From Intrasporangium oryzae NRRL B-24470 (GTDB lineage: Bacteria; Actinomycetota; Actinomycetes; Actinomycetales; Dermatophilaceae): a stretch of 64,000 nucleotides of DNA. Position numbers and translations under genes: made by a program. Location: contig NZ_AWSA01000023.1 of the NCBI RefSeq assembly GCF_000576595.1, positions 1 through 64,000 of the forward strand, given 5' to 3'. Of the stretch, positions 26,056 to 33,764 are shown piece by piece (the first letter of the stretch is position 1; the number at the start of each line of letters is the position of its first letter). The notes under the pieces were generated by a model. The model saw only the letters and a list, made by a program, of their open reading frames with translations, did not search any database and was not told where the DNA came from.

Positions 26056-26505
26056 GTGGCCCACTTCGCCGTCCGCATCCTCTCGCCGCTCCCCGCCGAC
26101 CAGGCGTGGGCACGCATCCTCGACCTCCGCGCGCACAGCGCCGTCATCCCCTTGACGACCCTGACGGGGGACATCCTGTATGCCGCTGGGCTCGTCCCCG
26201 GGTCGCGCTTCGTCGCGCGCACCGCCCTCGGTCCGATCGGCTTCGACGACAGCATGGTCGTCGACGAGGTGACGCAGCCGACCGCTGGACATGGAGCCTG
26301 GGCGCGGATCCGCAAGGAGGGCAAGGCGATCCGCGGCCTCATCGAGCTGACCATCACGCCGCAGGGCACCGGATCGCGCGTCGAGTGGTCGCAGGACATC
26401 TCCGTGCGTGGCATCCCTCGCGTCTTCGACCCGGTCGTCGCCCGAGTCGCACGAGCGGCATACGGCACGACCCTGCGCAAGCTCCTCGCTCGCACTCCCG
26501 CGTAG
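26056..26505 (+). CDS. SRPBCC (START-like) family protein
   Basis: A 149-residue protein from a GTG at 26056. It opens with the usual SRPBCC beta-strand (AHFAVRILSPLPADQAWARIL) and has a central SRVEWSQDISV strand and a C-terminal helix (RAAYGTTLRKLL). This helix-grip fold binds hydrophobic ligands. It has no partner gene on either side that would name the ligand. It lies 65 bases after the MmpS-like gene. Confidence 0.75.
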   Translation: MAHFAVRILSPLPADQAWARILDLRAHSAVIPLTTLTGDILYAAGLVPGSRFVARTALGPIGFDDSMVVDEVTQPTAGHGAWARIRKEGKAIRGLIELTITPQGTGSRVEWSQDISVRGIPRVFDPVVARVARAAYGTTLRKLLARTPA

Positions 26506-26537
26506 CCCGGCCGCGGGGCCGTCAGGCCGTGCCGCGC

Positions 26538-26897
26538 TCAGGCGAGCTCGGACAGGACCTTCGTCAGGACGGCGAGATGCGAGAGCTCGATCGCCGTGGT
26601 CGACGTCAGCAGCGTGAGCGGACCGCCGGGCTCGACCGCGTCGACGACGGCCCGGAGGGCGGCCTGCCCCTCGGGCGTGTCGAGCTCGGCGCGGTAACGG
26701 GCCTCGAACTCGTCGAACCGCTCGGGATCGTGCGCGTACCACTGGCGGAGCTCGTTCGAGGGGGCGACCTCCTTGGCCCACAGTGCGACGTGGGCCCGCT
26801 CCCTGGTGATGCCCCGTGGCCAGAGCCGGTCGGCGAGGACCCGCGTCCCGTCGTCCGGTGACGGCTCGTCGTAGACGCGCTTCGTGCGGAGCTCCAC
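26538..26897 (-). CDS. DUF488-family protein
   Basis: A 119-residue protein. The family signature is intact: KRVYDEPSPDDGTRVLADRLWPRG, WAKEVAPSNELRQWY and the C-terminal LLTSTTAIELSHLAVL. I chose GTG 26897 because homology starts there (VELRTKRVYD); the longer frame would need a TTG at 26936. DUF488 proteins are small soluble proteins of uncertain function. It is convergent with the SRPBCC gene. Confidence 0.83.
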   Translation of the reverse strand: MELRTKRVYDEPSPDDGTRVLADRLWPRGITRERAHVALWAKEVAPSNELRQWYAHDPERFDEFEARYRAELDTPEGQAALRAVVDAVEPGGPLTLLTSTTAIELSHLAVLTKVLSELA

Positions 26898-26968
26898 CTG
26901 ACGACGGTACCGAACCCCCAGAGGTGGGTCGACCAATCCGGGACGGCGCTCGCGGCGAACCCCTGCGC

Positions 26969-28504
26969 ATGAGACTCGCCCGCCACGCCCTGACCGGGAT
27001 CCTCGCCGCCGTGGCGGGGATCGCGGCCGGCCATCTCGTCGCGGCAGTCGTCGACCCGGCGGCCTCGCCCGTGCTCGCGATCGGCTCGACGGTCATCGAC
27101 CTGACGCCGACACCGGTCAAGGAGTGGGCGGTCGCCCGCTTCGGGACGGCCGACAAGGCGGTCCTCGAAGGCTCGGTCCTCGCCGTGACGCTCGCCGCCG
27201 CGGCGGTCGCGGGCGTCCTGTCCCGGCGGCGCCCGTGGCTCGGCGCGGCCCTCCTCGCCGCCCTCGTCGTCCTCGCGGGCGCCGCAGCGGCGTCCCGGCC
27301 CATGGCCGAGCCGATCGACCTGCTGCCGGCCGTCGTGGCCCTCCTCGTCGGCGTCGCGACCCTGCTCGGTCTCGGCCGTCTCGCTGGGCGGTCCGCCAGC
27401 GAGCCCCGAGCGCGACGCGACCCGAGTGCGGAGGCCGGCCCGGCGGCATACGCGGGACGTCGCGGTTTCGTCCTCGGGGCCGCAGGCGTCACCGTCGCAG
27501 CGGCCCTCGCCGGACTGGCCGGCCAGGTGCGGAGCGGCGCACAGAGCGCCAGGCGGCTCGCCCTCCCACGTCCCGCACAGCCTGCGCCAGCTCTACCGGC
27601 AGGGCTCGAGCGGACCGTCCCCGGCATCTCACCGCTGCAGACCCCGACCGCGCGGTTCTACCGGGTCGACACCAACCTCGTCGTTCCGCCTGTCGACGTC
27701 GACCGCTGGACGCTCAGCGTCGACGGCATGGTCGAGCGGCCCTTCTCGCTGACCTTCGCCGAGCTCGCCGCGATGCCGCTCATCGAGCGCGACATCACCC
27801 TCACGTGCGTCTCCAACGAGGTCGGCGGCGGCTACGTCGGCGCCGCCCGCTGGCTCGGCGTGCGCCTCACGGACGTGCTTGGTCGGGCCGGGGTGAGGGG
27901 CCGGCCCGACCAAGTGCTCAGCACGGCCGTCGACGGGTTCACCATCAGCACGCCGCTCGCCGCCATCCGTGACGGCCGCGACGCGATGATCGCCATCGGG
28001 ATGAACGGCGCCCAGCTGACCGACGTCCACGGCTTCCCCGCCCGACTCGTGACGCCCGGGCTCTACGGGTTCGTCGGCGCCACGAAGTGGCTCACCAGGC
28101 TCACCCTCACGACGTATGCCGCTGAGCAGGCCTACTGGACGAGGCGACAGTGGGCGACCGAGGCCCCGATCAAGACGAGTGCCCGCATCGACACGCCCGC
28201 ACCGCTGTCGACGATCCGGGCCGGGCGCACGGCGATCGGCGGCGTCGCGTGGGCCCAGCACCGCGGCATCGGCACGGTCGAGGTCCGCATCGACGGCGGG
28301 CCGTGGCAGCCGGCCCGGCTCGGGCCCGACATCGGCGTCGACTCCTGGCGGCAGTGGTACCTGCCGTGGGACGCGGCGCCCGGCCTGCACCGCCTCTCCG
28401 TGCGGGCCATCGACCTGCGCGGGAATCCCCAGCCGACCGAGAGGGCCACGCCCTTCCCGAACGGCTCGAGCGGCATACAGGAGGTCGTCGTCACCATCGA
28501 GTGA
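26969..28504 (+). CDS. Membrane-anchored molybdopterin oxidoreductase, sulfite-oxidase fold
   Basis: A 511-residue protein. Four membrane helices occupy about 1-140, a further hydrophobic segment (FVLGAAGVTVAAALAGLAG) lies near 165-185, then an extracytoplasmic sulfite-oxidase-type molybdopterin domain follows (about 230-410) with the molybdenum-ligating cysteine in ITLTCVSNEVGG. A C-terminal Ig-like dimerisation domain ends the protein (DLRGNPQPTERATPF). Members of this family reduce or oxidise small oxygenated compounds at the cell surface; the electron partner is unknown. It is followed after 106 bases by a fasciclin lipoprotein, sigK and rskA. ATG 26969 removes an arginine-rich shadow. 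Confidence 0.85.
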   Translation: MRLARHALTGILAAVAGIAAGHLVAAVVDPAASPVLAIGSTVIDLTPTPVKEWAVARFGTADKAVLEGSVLAVTLAAAAVAGVLSRRRPWLGAALLAALVVLAGAAAASRPMAEPIDLLPAVVALLVGVATLLGLGRLAGRSASEPRARRDPSAEAGPAAYAGRRGFVLGAAGVTVAAALAGLAGQVRSGAQSARRLALPRPAQPAPALPAGLERTVPGISPLQTPTARFYRVDTNLVVPPVDVDRWTLSVDGMVERPFSLTFAELAAMPLIERDITLTCVSNEVGGGYVGAARWLGVRLTDVLGRAGVRGRPDQVLSTAVDGFTISTPLAAIRDGRDAMIAIGMNGAQLTDVHGFPARLVTPGLYGFVGATKWLTRLTLTTYAAEQAYWTRRQWATEAPIKTSARIDTPAPLSTIRAGRTAIGGVAWAQHRGIGTVEVRIDGGPWQPARLGPDIGVDSWRQWYLPWDAAPGLHRLSVRAIDLRGNPQPTERATPFPNGSSGIQEVVVTIE

Positions 28505-28610
28505 GACGCCACCCGGCCGGAAAGAACTCAGCCCCAGACCAATCCGATACGAGCACGGCACCGAACCCCTTCTGACACTGCCCGCCACACCCTCCCAAGG
28601 AGTGAATGAC

Positions 28611-29231
28611 ATGAAGACCCGCACCACGCTCGTCGCCCTCGCCCTCGCCCTGCCGCTCGGCCTCGCCGCCTGCAGCACCTCCACCGAAGCCGCCTCGACG
28701 CCCCCGAGCGCGACGGCCACCGGCTCGATGACGTCGAGCGACGCGATGGCCGCCCCGGCATCCCAGGTCTTCGGCGAGGCCTGCTCGGCCGTGCCGAAGG
28801 ACGGCAAGGGCTCGTTCAGCGGCATGGCGACCGACCCCGTGGCCACCGCTGCGAGCAACAACCCGCTCCTGTCCACGCTCGTCACGGCGGTCAAGCAGGC
28901 CGGGCTCGTCGACACCCTCAACTCGGCCCCCGAGGTGACGGTGTTCGCGCCGACGAACGACGCCTTCGCCAAGATCCCGGCCGACACCCTCAAGAAGGTC
29001 CTCGCCGACAAGCCGACGCTGACGAAGATCCTCACGAACCACGTCGTCGCCGGCAAGATCGCCCCCGACCAGCTCGCCGGCACCCACAAGACGCTTGCCG
29101 GCACCGAGCTCACCGTGGAGGGGTCGGGCCAGATGTTCACCGTCGGCAAGGAGAAGGCCAAGGTCCTCTGCGGCAACGTGCCGACGGCGAACGCCACGGT
29201 CTACATCGTCGACACCGTCCTGCTGCCCTGA
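28611..29231 (+). CDS. Fasciclin-domain lipoprotein (MPT83-like)
   Basis: A 206-residue protein. The signal peptide ends in a lipobox (LAAC) with the lipidated cysteine at about 21, a serine/threonine-rich linker follows, and the single fasciclin domain (about 65-206) carries VTVFAPTNDAFAKIP and TILTNHVVAGK. In mycobacteria the MPT70/MPT83 fasciclin proteins are controlled by SigK. Here sigK and rskA follow directly, 43 bases downstream, so the protein is the likely main target of that sigma factor. AAGGAG lies 6-7 bases before the ATG. It acts at the outer face of the membrane. Confidence 0.9.
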   Translation: MKTRTTLVALALALPLGLAACSTSTEAASTPPSATATGSMTSSDAMAAPASQVFGEACSAVPKDGKGSFSGMATDPVATAASNNPLLSTLVTAVKQAGLVDTLNSAPEVTVFAPTNDAFAKIPADTLKKVLADKPTLTKILTNHVVAGKIAPDQLAGTHKTLAGTELTVEGSGQMFTVGKEKAKVLCGNVPTANATVYIVDTVLLP

Positions 29232-29274
29232 GCGGCCGGCGCCAAATCCCTCCCACTCAGCCAGAATGAGTCCC

Positions 29275-29877
29275 ATGTCGCGTTTCTCCGTGGTCTCCTC
29301 CGGCGAGCCGTCGCCGGAGGAGACCGCCGGGCCGGCCCTGCTCGCGGCGCTGCTCAGGCGTGCGGCGGGCGGGGACGAGGCGGCCTTCGCCGAGCTCTAC
29401 GACGAGGTGTCCCCGCGGCTCTACGGCCTCGTCCGCCGGGTCGTGCGTGACCCGGCCCAGTCCGAGGAGGTCGCCCAGGAAGTGTTCCTCGAGATCTGGC
29501 GTCACAGCGCACGCTTCGACCCGGCCAGGGGCAGCGCCCTCTCGTGGATGATGACGATCGCCCACCGCAGGGCCGTCGACCGGGTCCGCTCGGCCGAGGC
29601 GGCGCGCGGGCGTGACGACAGCTACGGCGCCGCCACCCACGACGTCAGCCACGACTCGACCGCCGAGGCGGTCGTCCAACGGCTCGACGCCGAGCGCGTC
29701 CACCGCGCGCTCGACACGCTCACGGAGGCCCAGCGCGGAGCGCTCGAGCTCGCCTACCTCTCCGGCTACACCCACACGGAGGTGGCGACCCTGCTCGACC
29801 TGCCACTGGGCACCGCGAAGACGCGGATCCGGGACGGACTCATCAGACTTCGGGACACGTTGGGGGTGACCTCATGA
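29275..29877 (+). CDS. sigK: ECF RNA polymerase sigma factor SigK
   Basis: A 200-residue ECF sigma factor. Region 2 reads LYDEVSPRLYGLVRR and later EEVAQEVFLEIW with the -10 recognition helix RGSALSWMMTIAHRRAVDR; region 4 has LDTLTEAQRGALELAYL and the helix-turn-helix YTHTEVATLLDLPLGTAKTR. The last 4 bases overlap rskA, the classic sigma/anti-sigma arrangement. An ATG at 29266 is also possible; neither start has a strong ribosome site. It presumably drives the fasciclin gene and its own operon when RskA is degraded. Confidence 0.92.
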   Translation: MSRFSVVSSGEPSPEETAGPALLAALLRRAAGGDEAAFAELYDEVSPRLYGLVRRVVRDPAQSEEVAQEVFLEIWRHSARFDPARGSALSWMMTIAHRRAVDRVRSAEAARGRDDSYGAATHDVSHDSTAEAVVQRLDAERVHRALDTLTEAQRGALELAYLSGYTHTEVATLLDLPLGTAKTRIRDGLIRLRDTLGVTS

Positions 29878-30698
29878 GCGACGACATCCACGCGCTCTCC
29901 GGTGCGTATGCCGTGGACGCCCTCGACGACGTCGAGCGGGCCCGGTTCGAGCGGCACCTCGCCAACTGCGAGGCATGCCGGGCCGAGGTGGACAGCCTGG
30001 CCGCCGCCGGGGCCGAGCTCTCGGCCATGACGGTGACGCCGCCGCCGCCGTCTCTCAGGGACGCGGTGCTGCGCGACATCAAGACCGTGCGTCCGCTGCC
30101 TCCGGTGTCCGGCGACGTGACCACGGTCGCCGGGGATCCGGGCGACGCCGGTCCGGGCGCGGAGGTGCCTGGTGCCGAGGTGGTCGGCGCCGAGGTGCCT
30201 GGTGCCGACTCGGTGCCGGGGCTGGCCAATCGGCCCGATCGGCGAGCGCCGCGCTGGTCGGGGCCGTGGCGCGGCCTCGTGGCAGCGGCCGCGGCGGCGG
30301 TCCTGCTCATCGGTGGGGTCACGGTCTACCGGGCCACGACCCAGGAGCCCCGCCGGACGGTCGCCGAGCAGGTTCTTGCGGCGCACGACGCGACGAGGGT
30401 GACCAAGGACTTCCCGGGCGGGGCCAACGCGATGTTCGTCCGGTCGCCGTCCCTGCACAAGGCGGTCGTCGTGACCTCGAGGATGCCGTCGCCACCGAGC
30501 GGCAAGGTCTACCAGCTCTGGCTGCAGGACCGTTCCGGCAAGCTCACCTCCGCCGGGCTCATGCCGGACCGGGCCGACCAGGTCGTCGTCCTCGACGGCG
30601 ATGCTGCCGGTGCCACCGGGGCCGGGATCACGGTCGAGCCGGCCGGCGGTTCGGCCCAGCCGACGAGCCAGCCGATCGCCTTCGTCTCGTTCGCGTGA
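29874..30698 (+). CDS. rskA: Anti-sigma-K factor RskA
   Basis: A 274-residue membrane protein. The N-terminal zinc anti-sigma domain shows HLANCEACR (about 28-36), then a proline-rich linker with three repeats of the type GAEV-P/V, one membrane helix near 140-160 (LVAAAAAAVLLIGGVTVY) and an extracytoplasmic RskA domain (KVYQLWLQDRSGKLTSAG). It binds SigK at the membrane until regulated proteolysis releases it. The repeat-built linker (30158-30210) could vary in length between strains. It overlaps sigK by 4 bases. Confidence 0.92.
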   Translation: MSDDIHALSGAYAVDALDDVERARFERHLANCEACRAEVDSLAAAGAELSAMTVTPPPPSLRDAVLRDIKTVRPLPPVSGDVTTVAGDPGDAGPGAEVPGAEVVGAEVPGADSVPGLANRPDRRAPRWSGPWRGLVAAAAAAVLLIGGVTVYRATTQEPRRTVAEQVLAAHDATRVTKDFPGGANAMFVRSPSLHKAVVVTSRMPSPPSGKVYQLWLQDRSGKLTSAGLMPDRADQVVVLDGDAAGATGAGITVEPAGGSAQPTSQPIAFVSFA

Positions 30699-30703
30699 TG
30701 CCT

Positions 30704-30757
30704 CCCGGTTCGATGTCCTCGGCGGTCAACCGTGACCGTGGAAGACATCGAACCGGG
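30704..30757. terminator. Long hairpin, probable bidirectional terminator
   Basis: CCCGGTTCGATGTC (30704-30717) and GACATCGAACCGGG (30744-30757) are perfect 14-base arms. Inside, after two further pairs, CGGTCA and TGACCG close a 4-base loop, so nearly all of the 54 bases pair. It stands between rskA (stop 30698) and a convergent gene ending at 30790, the right place for a two-way terminator. Its arm shares TTCGATGT with the hairpin at 25348. Confidence 0.7.
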
Positions 30758-30789
30758 GGCACGGCGCCGATCGCCGGCTCAGCCTCGAC

Positions 30790-31041
30790 TCATCGATGGT
30801 CTGGACCGGGGGCCTCGGGGGTCTCTCCGTTGGCGACCGCCTCGACCCAGTCGATGGCTGCATCCGAGAGGGAGAATCCGGACGGTCCCTTCTGACCGAC
30901 CCACCAGGCGTCGGACGTGACATCCCCGCCCGCCCGCGCGATCTCCTCGACGACGTGGGGCGGCACGACGTCGCCGTTGTTCGCGATGAGCCACTCACGC
31001 GTCGACGGCTGCAGGGCGGGCCACCACTGCTCGATGGACAT
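30790..31041 (-). CDS. Small hypothetical protein
   Basis: An 83-residue acidic protein. The ATG at 31041 is preceded by GGGTGG. The sequence (SIEQWWPALQPSTREWLIAN, then VVPPHVVEEIARAGGDV) lacks a signal or membrane segment and looks like a small helical protein. It may be transcribed alone; the MddA-like gene lies 59 bases upstream on the same strand. I do not recognise the family. Confidence 0.65.
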   Translation of the reverse strand: MSIEQWWPALQPSTREWLIANNGDVVPPHVVEEIARAGGDVTSDAWWVGQKGPSGFSLSDAAIDWVEAVANGETPEAPGPDHR

Positions 31042-31100
31042 GCCACCCAGTGTGGCACCCGCGCCTGTCCGCCTGGTCCCGCTCGCGGATCGGGACGGGC

Positions 31101-31892
31101 TCAGCGGGGATGTTTCTGCTGCGAGCCGACGGGCGAAGCAGCTCGGGGAGCGACCGCGCGGCGCCGGAGGCGCACGCCGGGCACGAGCGCCGGGACGTGG
31201 GCGGCATACTCCTCGTAGGCCACGCCGAACTCCCGACGGAGGTCGCGCTCCTCGAAGAAGATCCCCACGGCGACGTAGCCGGTCGCCGCGAGCGCGAACA
31301 ACAGATGGGCGGCGCCCATCCGCGGTGTCGCCCAGAATGCGAGGAGCAGTCCCGTCATCAACGGGTGGCGCACGACGCCGTAGAGGCCACCGACCCGCAG
31401 GGTCGTGGTCGCCTCCGTGTCCCGAGCGGCCACCCAGCCCGCCTGCCGCAGGCCGACGAGCTCGAGGTGGTCGACCGCGAACGTCGACACGATGGCGACG
31501 ACCCAGCCCACCGCGCAGAGGGACCACAGCAGGGTCGCGGCCGCGCCGTCCACGCGCCAGACCTGCCCGCCCCACGGCTGCCAGAGCACCAGCAGCAGGA
31601 CGAGGCAGAGGTCGGTGGCGAGGACGTATGCCGTCCGCTCGAGCTCCGCGGGGATGCGCCGGCCCAGCCACGACTTCACCCGACGACGGGCCATCACCGA
31701 GTGCTGGGCGGCGAAGAGCAGGAGGAGGAGCAGGTCGACGGCGATCGCTCGGGGGGCCGTCGTGCGGGCGGGTCCGTCGACGGTCCGGGGGACGATGACG
31801 TCAGCGAGGAAGGCCATCGTCCACAGCGTGACGGCGACGAAGCCGAACCAGCCGAGCGCTGACAGGGCGAGATGGGCGGGGCGTCTGTGCAT
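31101..31892 (-). CDS. mddA: Methanethiol S-methyltransferase-like membrane protein
   Basis: A 263-residue protein with about five membrane helices. Its features are those of the MddA/isoprenylcysteine-methyltransferase-like group: DLLLLLLFAAQHSVMAR, LERTAYVLATDL, and the C-terminal SAM-binding block GLYGVVRHPLMTGLLLAFW followed by FFEERDLRREFG. MddA methylates methanethiol to dimethyl sulfide with SAM. I assign this by motif order; the NnrU-like relatives are close, so the substrate is not certain. No sulfur gene is adjacent. Confidence 0.7.
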   Translation of the reverse strand: MHRRPAHLALSALGWFGFVAVTLWTMAFLADVIVPRTVDGPARTTAPRAIAVDLLLLLLFAAQHSVMARRRVKSWLGRRIPAELERTAYVLATDLCLVLLLVLWQPWGGQVWRVDGAAATLLWSLCAVGWVVAIVSTFAVDHLELVGLRQAGWVAARDTEATTTLRVGGLYGVVRHPLMTGLLLAFWATPRMGAAHLLFALAATGYVAVGIFFEERDLRREFGVAYEEYAAHVPALVPGVRLRRRAVAPRAASPVGSQQKHPR

Positions 31893-31940
31893 GCCTCCAT
31901 GGTCCGGAGACCCGCGTGGCGAAGCAGCCGTGGAAATACC

Positions 31941-33026
31941 TCACTCGTGAGGTCCGGTCGCGACGTACCAGGCGGCCACCTGGGAGCGCGACCGGAACCC
32001 GAGGCGCAACCGGATCCGTTCCACGTGCGACTCGGCCGACCGTTCGGTGATGCCCAGCCGCTCGGCCAGCTGACGGTTCGTCAGGCCCTCGGCGACGAGG
32101 GCGGCGACCTCCGTCTGGCGGGCGGTGAGCCCGGTCGGCATCGAGCTCCTGAGGCGGCGCAGCCCGAGGAAGCGACGGATCTCGGCGACCACGGACTCCG
32201 CATCGCCGATCGCGGGCAGATGTGAGCGACCCTCCAGCTCCACGAGCTCTGCGCCCGGGATCGCTGCGGCGAGGGCCCTGCCCTGACTGACCGGGGCGGC
32301 CCGGTCTGCGATCCTGTGCAGCACGACCGTCGGCGCCTGGATCCGCGGAAGGGCCGCGCGCACGTCCATGTCGTAGGCGAGGCGCAGCAGAGCGACCGCG
32401 GTCTCTGCGGAGGAGGCGGCACGCTGGTAGCCGGCGAGCCCGAGCCGCGTGCCGGCATCCGCCTCGGGGGCGAAGAGGTCGGTGAGCAGGTCCGAGCCCA
32501 GACCCCAGTGGGTCGCAAGGAGCCCGAGGATGTGCCGCCGGCTGTCCTCGTCACCGATGGCGGCGCCGGTGGCCCAACCGCCGTACAGCACCAGCCGCGA
32601 GACGGTGTCGGGGCGGTCGGCGGCCCACTGGGCGGCGACCGCCGCCCCCATGGACCAGCCCAGGACGTCGAAGCGGTCCATGCCGACCGCCTCGGTCACC
32701 GCGGCGATCGTGGCGAGCTCTAGCTCCATCGTGCGCGGGCCCTCATAGGGATCAGAGAGCCCGCAACCGGGTCGGTCGTAGCGCACCAGGGTGCGACCGG
32801 AGGACAGCGACTCGTGGAACACGCGATCGGCAGGGATGGCCCACCCGAGCTCGAGGTGGCTGAGCCATCCGGGCGCCACGAGCAGGAACGGCCCCGATCC
32901 GGTCAGGGCGTAGGCCACCCGTCCTTCATCGCCGAGACGCGCCATCCCCAGGCGCTGGGCCTCTGCCGCCACGCCACCAGTGAACCTCAGGACGGTGGCC
33001 CGCACGTGCGTGACGCGATGACCCAC
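31941..33026 (-). CDS. Alpha/beta-hydrolase fused to a LuxR-type regulator
   Basis: A 361-residue protein. Residues about 30-285 form an alpha/beta hydrolase (RYDRPGCGLSDPYEGP, nucleophile GWSMGAA, base in LEGRSHLP), and about 295-361 form a LuxR helix-turn-helix (LTARQTEVAALVAEGLTNRQLAERLG). Such fusions are thought to sense a small ligand through the hydrolase fold, with the catalytic residues sometimes retained, as here. The first codon is GTG 33026, or GTG 33005. It may control the ClC operon or MddA gene beside it; no operator was identified. Confidence 0.83.
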   Translation of the reverse strand: MGHRVTHVRATVLRFTGGVAAEAQRLGMARLGDEGRVAYALTGSGPFLLVAPGWLSHLELGWAIPADRVFHESLSSGRTLVRYDRPGCGLSDPYEGPRTMELELATIAAVTEAVGMDRFDVLGWSMGAAVAAQWAADRPDTVSRLVLYGGWATGAAIGDEDSRRHILGLLATHWGLGSDLLTDLFAPEADAGTRLGLAGYQRAASSAETAVALLRLAYDMDVRAALPRIQAPTVVLHRIADRAAPVSQGRALAAAIPGAELVELEGRSHLPAIGDAESVVAEIRRFLGLRRLRSSMPTGLTARQTEVAALVAEGLTNRQLAERLGITERSAESHVERIRLRLGFRSRSQVAAWYVATGPHE

Positions 33027-33062
33027 GCTTGACGGCTCGCCCGCCGAGCCCGAGGTCTTCGG

Positions 33063-33764
33063 TCAGGCGGAGGTCGCCGCAGTGGCGCTCGCGACCTCCC
33101 GACGCCAGGTCGGGAACATGAGTGCCGCGCCGACGAGGAAGCACACGGCGCCCCAGAAGGTTCCCGCGACGGCGAGGCGCGTGCTCACCAGGGCGTCGGT
33201 GGTCGGCATGACATAGCCGGCGATAGCCGAGGCCATGAAGAGCACGGAACCGAGCAGGTTGACCCAGGCGATCCGCCACGGGAACGACCGGGGCTCGAAG
33301 CTGAAGAACCGTCGTGAGACCGCGAGCACGGCGAAGACGCTCGAGACGAGGAACAGCACCGACCCGTAGAGGTCCGGGCGCCACACGTAGCGGTCGGACT
33401 CGGCGGCCGTCGCGTTGTGGGTGAGGGCGGCGATGGTGCTGACGTTGAAGAACACCGTGCCCGGGAACTGGATGGCCGCGGCAAGCCAGCTGCGGTCGTG
33501 CGGGAGCCAGCCCCACAGCCGCACCCGGGCGGGGTCGTGCTGGGTGACCTCGTCGACAGCGGTCGCGGCGGGGCTTTGCGCCTGCACAAGCTGGAGGTAC
33601 GAGGCGCCCGTGAAGAAGACCGACCCGACGACATAGGTGATGCCGTCCACCCAGCCGCCCGTCGCATTCGCGTATGCCGGCACCGAGCCGATCACGAAGC
33701 ACGCCGAGCCGATCATGAAGAGCCAGGCGATGGTCGCGTTCAGGCGGTGCGGTCTCGCCCTCAT
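33063..33764 (-). CDS. Polytopic membrane protein, YrhK-like
   Basis: A 233-residue protein with about six membrane segments; the first is WLFMIGSACFVIGSVPAY. A cytoplasmic loop (HDPARVRLWGWLPHD) separates helices 2 and 3. The ATG at 33764 overlaps the stop of the chloride-channel gene by 4 bases, so the pair is translated together. The function is unknown; coupling to the ClC protein suggests ion or stress physiology. Confidence 0.62.
   Translation of the reverse strand: MRARPHRLNATIAWLFMIGSACFVIGSVPAYANATGGWVDGITYVVGSVFFTGASYLQLVQAQSPAATAVDEVTQHDPARVRLWGWLPHDRSWLAAAIQFPGTVFFNVSTIAALTHNATAAESDRYVWRPDLYGSVLFLVSSVFAVLAVSRRFFSFEPRSFPWRIAWVNLLGSVLFMASAIAGYVMPTTDALVSTRLAVAGTFWGAVCFLVGAALMFPTWRREVASATAATSA

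Noticed and set aside
30704-30757. GGTTCGA segment suggestive of a tRNA T-arm
   Set aside because: The bases belong to a long hairpin between convergent genes; no acceptor or anticodon stem fits.
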